Assembly (NCBI RefSeq): GCF_014621695.1
Contig: NZ_CP061281.1
Coordinates: forward strand, 6,820,001 to 6,884,000
Direction: 5' to 3'
DNA length: 64,000 nt
From: Streptomyces xanthii
Lineage (GTDB): Bacteria > Actinomycetota > Actinomycetes > Streptomycetales > Streptomycetaceae
This document shows positions 58,498 to 64,000 of this stretch, one piece after another. Below the pieces are notes generated by a model. The model made no database searches, had not been told where the DNA came from, and was given only the letters and a program-made list of their open reading frames with translations. Made by a program: the position numbers and the translations under genes. Position 1 is the first letter of the stretch. Every line of letters begins with the position of its first letter.

Positions 58498-58581
58498 TCA
58501 GCGGCCGCGTCGACACGCGGCGGAAGCCACCCGCAGCAGGTCGATGTGACCGCGCGTGGTGAGAAGGGCTGAACGCAACAT
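58498..58581 (-). CDS. Leader peptide of the ssu operon (27 aa, HIDLLRVASAAC type)
   Basis: 27 residues: MLRSALLTTRG, then the conserved core HIDLLRVASAAC, then four more residues, mostly Arg. This core recurs in short peptides ahead of sulfur-assimilation genes in Streptomyces and relatives. A single Cys codon falls near the end (residue 23), followed by Arg codons. The known parallel is cysteine-responsive upstream peptides in mycobacteria, where the ribosome's progress at Cys codons sets operon expression; the same logic is inferred here. The gene lies 233 bases ahead of ssuC and is too short for most gene finders. Confidence 0.8.
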   Translation of the reverse strand: MLRSALLTTRGHIDLLRVASAACRRGR

Positions 58582-58713
58582 GCCGCAGAACGTAGCCAGT
58601 TCGTCGGCGGACGGTCAACGGTGTCTCAGACCGTGGACCCGCGTGATCGCTCCGTGAGCGCCCCGTGGCCGCGCCACCGCGCCCGGCCGCCCCGAATCGG
58701 CCACAATGACCCC

Positions 58714-59136
58714 ATGCCCGAAGCCTTCACGACGTACGTCCTGCACGTCACCACCGGATCCACGGAACGGGTCGTCGATCTCACCCGCGACTGCGAGTCG
58801 TTCCTCCGGGTCGCCGCCGACGGCCGCGACGGCCTGCTCAACCTCTTCGTGCCGCACGCCACGGCGGGCATCGCCGTGATCGAGACCGGCGCCGGCAGCG
58901 ACGACGACCTCCTGGCCGCCCTGCACACCCTGCTCCCGGCCGACAACCGCTGGCAGCACCGCCACGGCACCCCCGGCCACGGCCGCGACCACGTCCTCCC
59001 GGCCCTCGTCCCGCCCCACGCGACGCTCCCGGTGATCGGGGGGCGGCTGGAACTCGGGACGTGGCAGTCGGTGTGCCTGGTCGACACGAACAAGGACAAC
59101 CCCGACCGCCAGGTCCGGCTGAGTTTTCTGGGGTGA
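58714..59136 (+). CDS. YjbQ family (UPF0047) protein
   Basis: 140 residues, compact beta-rich UPF0047 fold. The motifs NLFVPHATAGIAVIE, HGTPGHGRDHVLPAL and GTWQSVCLVDTNKDNP carry conserved His, Glu and Asp residues. Family members show weak thiamine-phosphate synthase activity in vitro, with an uncertain true role. There is no clear ribosome site; CACAAT seven bases ahead of the ATG looks like a -10 box, so the mRNA may be leaderless (inference). It is divergent from the ssu leader. Confidence 0.82.
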   Translation: MPEAFTTYVLHVTTGSTERVVDLTRDCESFLRVAADGRDGLLNLFVPHATAGIAVIETGAGSDDDLLAALHTLLPADNRWQHRHGTPGHGRDHVLPALVPPHATLPVIGGRLELGTWQSVCLVDTNKDNPDRQVRLSFLG

Positions 59137-59170
59137 GCCGGGGCGGCCGGGGTGGGCCGGGCGCCCCGGC
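59137..59170. terminator. Candidate terminator between convergent genes
   Basis: GCCGGGGC (59137-59144) pairs with GCCCCGGC (59163-59170), directly after the YjbQ stop and ahead of the convergent M15 peptidase stop. Confidence 0.5.
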
Positions 59171-59183
59171 GGGGTGCGGGGGG

Positions 59184-59918
59184 CTAGATGCCGCAGGAGG
59201 ACGCCGACCAGTAGCGGGAGCTCTGGCTGCCGAGGTGGGCGTGGTCGCTGTGGCCGGGGTAGCCCGGGCCGAGGATCTCGTTGAAGCCGTGGTACCTGGC
59301 CTGCTTGACGATCTCGCAGAACGACGGGGTGCCGACGAGGTCGATGGCGCGTCCGTAGAGGTGGTTGCTGCCGGCGGCGCCGCCGACCGCGCTGTTGCAG
59401 GAGTAGGAGCGGAAGCCGCTGCTGGTGTTCAGGGACCGGTCGCCGAGGGCGTGCCGCAGGGCCTCCAGCTTCCACATCTGCTGGAGGGCGTTGGCCTTCG
59501 CCGCCGCCGCGGAGACGGCGCCGCCCGACCAGTCGGAGTTGCAGCGGTTCATCTCCGCGTAGGTGAAGTGGATCGGCGTGCAGTCGCCGTCCTGGAGCGC
59601 GTAGATCTTGCTGAAGGTCTGGGTTCCGGCGACGCCGTCGGCGGACAGGCCGTACGCCTGCTGGAACCGCGTGACCGCGGCCTTCGTGGCGGGGCCGAAC
59701 TGGCCGTCCACCGCGAGGACTCCGCCGTAGCCGGGGTGGCCGGCGACGCGGATCTGCAGCTGGCGGACGTCCTCGCCGCTGCTGCCCTCGCTGAGGGTGC
59801 GGTTCCAGGTGTAACAGGTGTCGGCGTGCGCGGTGCCGGCGGTGACCGCCGTACCGAGCGTCGCCAATGAGCCGAGCATGACAAGCGTGAGCAGGGCGCG
59901 GAGCGAGCGTCTGAGCAC
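59184..59918 (-). CDS. Secreted zinc D-Ala-D-Ala carboxypeptidase-like protein (PG-binding + M15)
   Basis: 244 residues. A Sec signal peptide ends in AHA near residue 31. A peptidoglycan-binding 1 domain follows (GEDVRQLQIRVAGHPGYGGVLAVDGQFGPATKAAV, read in parts, about residues 48-95), then the M15_3 peptidase domain with zinc ligands in SNHLYGRAIDL (His, Asp) and SDHAHLG (His). This resembles the Streptomyces albus G DD-carboxypeptidase, which trims cell-wall stem peptides. The start is GTG with GGAGG six bases ahead. Six or more Cys suggest disulfides outside the cell. Confidence 0.88.
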   Translation of the reverse strand: MLRRSLRALLTLVMLGSLATLGTAVTAGTAHADTCYTWNRTLSEGSSGEDVRQLQIRVAGHPGYGGVLAVDGQFGPATKAAVTRFQQAYGLSADGVAGTQTFSKIYALQDGDCTPIHFTYAEMNRCNSDWSGGAVSAAAAKANALQQMWKLEALRHALGDRSLNTSSGFRSYSCNSAVGGAAGSNHLYGRAIDLVGTPSFCEIVKQARYHGFNEILGPGYPGHSDHAHLGSQSSRYWSASSCGI

Positions 59919-60063
59919 GATGCCTCCAGAGGGAGGGAGCCTGGGGGTACCGACAGTGGCGGAACGGCGCTACGCGCGTCAATACCGCCCGGGTGGCAGC
60001 CGTTCCCGTACCTCTACGATGTGCGGCACACGGCCGGACGGGCCGCCTAGGGGGAGGGCACCG

Positions 60064-61347
60064 TTGACTGCACAGACGCGTACACAGCAGGGGCACACAC
60101 AGGGGGGCACGGCGGGGGAGGCGCACCGGCTGGATCCGGCGGGCGGCTGTCCGCACGCCGACAACGCCCGGCTGCTCGCCTCCGGCTCCGTCGCCGCGGT
60201 GACCCTGCCCGGCGACGTGCCGGGGATGGCCGTGCTCGGTCACGAGGCGCTCAAGGAGTTCCTCGCCCACCCCGATGTCGCGAAGGACGCGGCCCACTTC
60301 ACCGCGCTGCAGGAGGGGCGGATACCCGACGGCTGGCCGCTGCGCACCTTCGCCACGGTCCAGGGCATGACGACGGCCGACGGCGCGGACCACCGCCGGC
60401 TGCGCTCCCTGGCCGGACGGGCCTTCACCGCCCGCCGGGTGGCCGCGCTCCGTCCCCGCGTGGAGGAGCTGACGCGCGAACTGCTCGACGGACTCGAGGC
60501 CGCGGCGGCGGACGGGGACGGAGTGGCCGACCTCCGACGGCACTTCGCCCTGCCGCTCCCCATGGGCGTCATCTGCGAACTGCTCGGCGTCGACGCCGGG
60601 CACCAGGACCGGCTGCACCACCTCTCCAGCCAGATCGTCGCCACCGACATCGGCCCCCAGGCCGTGGTGGCGGCGAACCGCGAGATGGTGGAGGTGCTGG
60701 GACAGGTGGCCGCGGCCCGCGCCGCCGACCCCGGGGACGATCTCACCAGTGCGCTGATCGCGGCCCGCGAGGAGGACGGCGACCGGCTCGGCCCCCACGA
60801 ACTGCTCGGCACCCTCATGCTGATCATCATCGCCGGGCACGAGACGACACTGAACCTGATCACGAACGCCGTACGGGCCCTGTGCACCCACCGCGAGCAG
60901 CTCGCTCTGGTCCGGGACGGGAGCGCGACGTGGGAGGACGTCGTCGAGGAGACGCTGCGCTGGGACAGCCCCGTCAGCTACTTCCCGTTCCGCTACCCGA
61001 CCCGCGACCTGGAGCTCGACGGGACGACGATCCCCCGAGGGACCCCGGTCCTCGCCGGATACTCCGCCGCCGGCCGCGACCCGTCGGCGCACGGCCCCGG
61101 CGCCGACCGCTTCGACCTCACCCGCGGCCCGGCCCGCCACCTGTCCCTCGGTCACGGCCCCCACTTCTGCATGGGAGCGCCGCTGGCCCGCATGGAGGCG
61201 ACCACCGCGCTCCGGCAGCTCTTCACCCGCTACCCGGACCTGGACCTGGCCGTCCCGGAGCCCGAACTCCCGCGCCACGCCTCGTTCGTGGGCAACAGCG
61301 TGCGCAGGCTACCGGTGCGACTGCGCCCCGCTCACTGCGAACGGTGA
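60064..61347 (+). CDS. Cytochrome P450 (TTG start)
   Basis: 427 residues from the TTG at 60064, which has GGGGGAGGG at good spacing; no ATG or GTG fits as well. The heme loop is LGHGPHFCMGAPLARME, the I helix IIIAGHETT (normal Glu-Thr pair), and the K helix EETLRWDSP. It has an unusual Thr/Gln/Gly-rich first 20 residues. Bacterial class I P450s need ferredoxin and reductase, not encoded nearby. The substrate is unknown; it stands alone upstream of the 2H gene by 52 bases, so the two may be co-transcribed. Confidence 0.87.
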   Translation: MTAQTRTQQGHTQGGTAGEAHRLDPAGGCPHADNARLLASGSVAAVTLPGDVPGMAVLGHEALKEFLAHPDVAKDAAHFTALQEGRIPDGWPLRTFATVQGMTTADGADHRRLRSLAGRAFTARRVAALRPRVEELTRELLDGLEAAAADGDGVADLRRHFALPLPMGVICELLGVDAGHQDRLHHLSSQIVATDIGPQAVVAANREMVEVLGQVAAARAADPGDDLTSALIAAREEDGDRLGPHELLGTLMLIIIAGHETTLNLITNAVRALCTHREQLALVRDGSATWEDVVEETLRWDSPVSYFPFRYPTRDLELDGTTIPRGTPVLAGYSAAGRDPSAHGPGADRFDLTRGPARHLSLGHGPHFCMGAPLARMEATTALRQLFTRYPDLDLAVPEPELPRHASFVGNSVRRLPVRLRPAHCER

Positions 61348-61399
61348 CGGGCGGGGCCCCCGCGCGTGGGATGCTGCGGGCGGCCGAGAGGAGCATGTG

Positions 61400-61933
61400 A
61401 TGCCCGAGACGGGGACGACGGCGGTACTGGCACTCGTGCCGGAGGCCGACGTTCTGCTGGAGGTCGCGGCGTCGGTGGACGCACGGGTGGTGCGGGCGGG
61501 CGTGCCCGCGCACGTGGCGCTGCTCTACCCCTGGATCCCGGCGGCGCGGCTCGGTGACGAGGGCCTGGAGCGGTTGAGCGGCGTGCTGTCGCCGACCGGG
61601 CCCGTCACGGTGGACCTGACCCGGACCGAGCGGGCCGACGGCTTCGTCGGCGTCCCGGTGCCCGGACTGGGCCCGCTCGCCACCGCGCTGCGCGCCGCCT
61701 ATCCGCGGCAGGTCCCGTACGGAGGCCGGTTCGGCCCGGATCCGCGGGCGCATCTGACCGTGGCGCTGGGCGCCGAGCCCGGCGTCGCCGAGGCGATCGA
61801 GCGGCGCGCCGCGCGCCGGCTGCCGATCACCGCGCAGGTCGCCCGGCTGCATGTGGTCGAGCTGACCTCGGCGGGCTGGCGGCCGGTCGCCCACATCCCG
61901 CTGACCGGCCGCGCCCCGCGCCCGTCCTCGTAG
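61400..61933 (+). CDS. 2'-5' RNA ligase/2H phosphoesterase-like protein
   Basis: 177 residues with the two H-motifs of the 2H fold: HVALLYPW (first; the usual Thr or Ser after His-x is Ala) and HLTVALG (second; intact). With one motif altered, catalytic activity on cyclic phosphates is doubtful. GAGGAG precedes the start; both GTG at 61397 and ATG at 61400 are possible. It is convergent with the glutathione peroxidase gene. Confidence 0.75.
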   Translation: MPETGTTAVLALVPEADVLLEVAASVDARVVRAGVPAHVALLYPWIPAARLGDEGLERLSGVLSPTGPVTVDLTRTERADGFVGVPVPGLGPLATALRAAYPRQVPYGGRFGPDPRAHLTVALGAEPGVAEAIERRAARRLPITAQVARLHVVELTSAGWRPVAHIPLTGRAPRPSS

Positions 61934-61941
61934 CCCCCGAA

Positions 61942-61957
61942 GACCGGTGGCCCGGTC
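61942..61957. terminator. Short hairpin between convergent genes
   Basis: GACCGG (61942-61947) pairs with CCGGTC (61952-61957) around TGGC. It lies between the 2H-type gene and the glutathione peroxidase gene and may be a weak bidirectional terminator. Confidence 0.4.
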
Positions 61958-61959
61958 CG

Positions 61960-62454
61960 TCAGCCGGCCGCGAGTTCCTTCTCGATCGCGGTCACGACCT
62001 CCGGAGCGTCCGGCAGCGTCTGCGGCGAGAACCGCGCGACGACCTCACCGGAGCGCCCGACCAGGAACTTCTCGAAGTTCCAGCGGATGTCCCCGCTGTG
62101 GCCCTCGGCGTCCGCGGTGTCGGTGAGCCGCGCGTACAGGGCGTGCCGGCCGGGGCCGTTGACGTCGACCTTCTCCGTCATCGGGAACGTCACGCCGTAC
62201 GTCGCGGAACAGAACTCCGCGATCTCGTCGGCGCTGCCCGGCTCCTGCCCCATGAACTGGTTGCACGGCACGCCGAGCACCGTGAAGCCGCGCTCCGCGT
62301 ACCGCTCCTGGAGCTGCTCGAGGGCGGTGTACTGCGGGGTGAGGCCGCACTTGGAGGCGACGTTGACGATGAGGACGGCCCGGCCCGCGTACTGGGACAG
62401 GTCGGCGGGGCCGCCCAGGAGGCGGTCGATCTCTACTGCGTCGAAAACGGTCAT
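61960..62454 (-). CDS. Glutathione peroxidase family protein (Cys type)
   Basis: 164 residues. The active-site Cys is in NVASKCGLTPQY, with the Gln and Trp partners in CNQFMGQEP and WNFEKFLV; there is no selenocysteine. The family reduces hydroperoxides; bacterial Cys-type members generally use thioredoxin, and Streptomyces lack glutathione and use mycothiol, so thioredoxin is the likely donor. The ATG at 62454 has no strong ribosome site. It lies 52 bases past the monooxygenase fusion gene, on the same strand, and may be co-transcribed with it. Confidence 0.88.
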   Translation of the reverse strand: MTVFDAVEIDRLLGGPADLSQYAGRAVLIVNVASKCGLTPQYTALEQLQERYAERGFTVLGVPCNQFMGQEPGSADEIAEFCSATYGVTFPMTEKVDVNGPGRHALYARLTDTADAEGHSGDIRWNFEKFLVGRSGEVVARFSPQTLPDAPEVVTAIEKELAAG

Positions 62455-62506
62455 GCCCGGAGCGTACGCCGCCCGGTCACCGGCCCGGCGGGCCGAGGGG
62501 GCCCGC

Positions 62507-64000
62507 TCACAGCTCCGGATGCTTCGTCGCCACGTGGTAGTACCCCGAGTGGAACACCAGAGGGGCGCCGCCACCGGACTCGTACTGCTCCACCTCGCCG
62601 AGGAAGATGATGTGGTCGCCGGCGTCCAGGCGCTGCACGGTGCGGCACTGGAAGCGGGCGACGGTCCCGTCCAGCAGGGGAGTGCCCGCGATGCCGGGAG
62701 TGGTCGGGACGCCCTGGAACTTGTCCTCGGCCGGGGTGGCGAACTGGCGGGAGAGGTGGTGCTGGTCGGCGGCCAGGACGTGGACGGCGAAGTGCGAGGC
62801 GTCGGTGAAGTCCGGCAGGCTCGGGGCGTTCTTGCCGGGGCACCACAGCACCAGGGGCGGGTCCAGGGAGACCGAGGTGAACGAGTTCGCGGTCATGCCG
62901 ACGGCGCGGCCGTCGGGCGCGCGGGCCGTCACGACCGTCACCCCGGTCGCGTACTGGCCCAGCGCGCGGCGCAGTTCGCGGCTGTCGAAGCGGGCGGCGT
63001 GCCGGTCGCGCTTCTCGGCGAGGAAGCGGTGCGCCTCGGCCTCCTCGAACCACCAGCGGTACAGCGTGCGCGGATCGTCGAAACCCGCGGCGAGGGCGGC
63101 GGCGACCGCGGGGATCTCGGCCGCCGCGGAGAGGAGTTCGCGGTGGTGCGGCCGCAGGTCGGTCAGCAGGGAGTTGGTCCAGCCGACGGCCCACTGTGCC
63201 CAGCCGCGCCAGAAGGTGTCGAAGGTGCGCTGCATCCACTGCGGAGTGAACGCGGCGTCGCCGTGGCGCAGGATGCTGTCGAGGTAGTGGGCCGCGGCCT
63301 GGGCCGCGTTGTTCGAACCCTGGCCGGTGATGGGGTCGTTGAGGACGACGGCGTCGGCCATGCCGAGGACGTGCCGGCCGGAGGCGAGACGGGCGACGGG
63401 ATGCCGCACGGTCGGGGTGACCCGGCCGCGCAGCACGCCGCCGCGGTCGGTCAGCCGGGCGTGCCGGCAGCGCTCGTACTCGTCGGGGAAGAACCGGTGC
63501 AGGACCTCCAGCGACCGCGCGAGGTGGGCCTCGGGGGTGACGATGTCGTCCCAGCAGTCCATCGGGCCACCGGGGACGCCCTCGAAGACCATGATCTCGC
63601 AGGGGCCGGTGGTGGTGAGCGCGGGGAAGGAGAAGTACTCGCCGACGCCGGGGACCATGCGGTAGTGGACGGCGGACTCCCCCTCGGCCTCCTCCCGCGG
63701 CGCCGTGCCCGTGACGTACGTCAGCGCCAGCGCGCGGCGCGGCCGGTCGTAGGGGGAGAGTTCGGCGTTGCGCGGGAAGAGGTGGCTCAGCTCCGCCTTG
63801 CCCGTGGAGACCACGACGAGATCGTGTGTGCGGGCGTACCACTCGAGGTCGGCGACGCCCGCCTCGTGCAGCACGATCTCGCCGAGGCCGCCCTCCGCGA
63901 ACCGCTCCAGCCAGGCGGCACACTTGACCCGCTGGTCGACCGAGCGGGCGGGCGCCTCCAGTGGCGCCCGCCACGCGATCTCCGGAGCGCCGTGCGGACC
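62507..64000 (-). CDS. Styrene monooxygenase-flavin reductase fusion, StyA2B type (5' truncated by window)
   Basis: About 497 residues are visible and the frame is still open at the right edge, so the N-terminal FAD Rossmann loop lies outside. The first part is StyA-like: SVDQRVK, GVADLEWYARTHDLVVVSTGK and AVVLNDPITGQGSNNAAQAA. From about 160 residues before the end a flavin reductase domain begins (ELRRALGQYATGVTVVTARAPDGRAVGMTANSF, read in parts), the HpaC/RutF type that makes reduced FAD. Fused oxygenase-reductase of this type is known as StyA2B from Rhodococcus opacus 1CP, where it epoxidises styrene and oxidises indole to indigo-type products. The linker is short and charged. The substrate here is unknown. 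Confidence 0.85.
   Translation of the reverse strand, partial: GPHGAPEIAWRAPLEAPARSVDQRVKCAAWLERFAEGGLGEIVLHEAGVADLEWYARTHDLVVVSTGKAELSHLFPRNAELSPYDRPRRALALTYVTGTAPREEAEGESAVHYRMVPGVGEYFSFPALTTTGPCEIMVFEGVPGGPMDCWDDIVTPEAHLARSLEVLHRFFPDEYERCRHARLTDRGGVLRGRVTPTVRHPVARLASGRHVLGMADAVVLNDPITGQGSNNAAQAAAHYLDSILRHGDAAFTPQWMQRTFDTFWRGWAQWAVGWTNSLLTDLRPHHRELLSAAAEIPAVAAALAAGFDDPRTLYRWWFEEAEAHRFLAEKRDRHAARFDSRELRRALGQYATGVTVVTARAPDGRAVGMTANSFTSVSLDPPLVLWCPGKNAPSLPDFTDASHFAVHVLAADQHHLSRQFATPAEDKFQGVPTTPGIAGTPLLDGTVARFQCRTVQRLDAGDHIIFLGEVEQYESGGGAPLVFHSGYYHVATKHPEL

Overview
The window is high-GC actinomycete DNA, almost certainly a Streptomyces chromosome. The evidence is third-position G/C bias throughout, GTG/TTG starts with purine-rich ribosome binding sites, and families typical of the genus: a subtilisin-inhibitor-like protein, a conservon (kinase, roadblock, DUF742, GTPase), an RppA-type type III polyketide synthase with its own P450, a SWIM/SNF2 helicase pair, a MurT/GatD pair and a sulfonate operon with the actinobacterial leader peptide. 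No rRNA, tRNA, CRISPR array, intact insertion sequence or replication origin was seen. Most of it reads as ordinary chromosome with a few accessory blocks.

Layout. 1-8.7 kb: mostly housekeeping. It holds the 3' end of a secreted tripeptidyl-peptidase-type hydrolase, an NAD-dependent epimerase, a PlsC-like acyltransferase, a secreted protease inhibitor, a CtaG-type copper/oxidase assembly protein, 6-phosphofructokinase, the murT-gatD lipid II amidation pair and a peptide deformylase. 8.8-14.4 kb: a TetR gene divergent from an acyl-CoA dehydrogenase, then a four-gene minus-strand operon rppA - P450 - cupin - SDR, every junction an ATGA overlap, predicted to make and process tetrahydroxynaphthalene/flaviolin pigment. 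14.5-20.4 kb: SWIM/SNF2 pair, acyl desaturase and a small membrane protein. A 179-bp MITE-like palindromic element (20424-20602) then supplies the stop codons of both genes around it. 20.6-26 kb: secreted esterase, conserved hypotheticals, a PadR regulator divergent from an alpha/beta hydrolase, and a methyltransferase.

26-33 kb: an MHYT membrane sensor gene directly upstream of a complete conservon (cvnA-B-C-D), followed by a PPOX flavoprotein, a second roadblock paralogue and a DUF6397 gene. 33-42 kb: TPR protein, TesB thioesterase, Ski2-like RNA helicase, YdjM-like membrane hydrolase, and a heterodimeric ABC exporter. The two exporter ATPase halves carry complementary defects, and the decayed P-loop half is flanked by two minisatellites. 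42-53 kb: L,D-transpeptidase-like lipoprotein, secreted PNGase A-like amidase convergent with a Tat-exported GH109-like protein, a large FAD/Fe-S D-lactate-dehydrogenase-like enzyme, a MarR regulator divergent from an ABC exporter, and an MltG-like transglycosylase with a Gln/Pro-rich tail.

53-58.6 kb: a sulfonate utilisation operon in the order leader peptide - ssuC - ssuB - ssuA - ssuD - flavin monooxygenase. The single cysteine near the end of the leader suggests translation-coupled control by cysteine supply. 58.7-64 kb: YjbQ protein, secreted M15 peptidase, a P450 with a TTG start, a 2H-type protein, glutathione peroxidase and, running off the right edge, a styrene-monooxygenase/flavin-reductase fusion of the StyA2B type.

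The most noteworthy items are the single-site ABC exporter with its repeat-flanked lost P-loop, the MITE that donates stop codons, the ssu leader peptide, the StyA2B-like fusion and the rpp operon with an SDR lacking its catalytic tyrosine. I found no clearly unprecedented multi-gene system; these are unusual variants of recognisable families.
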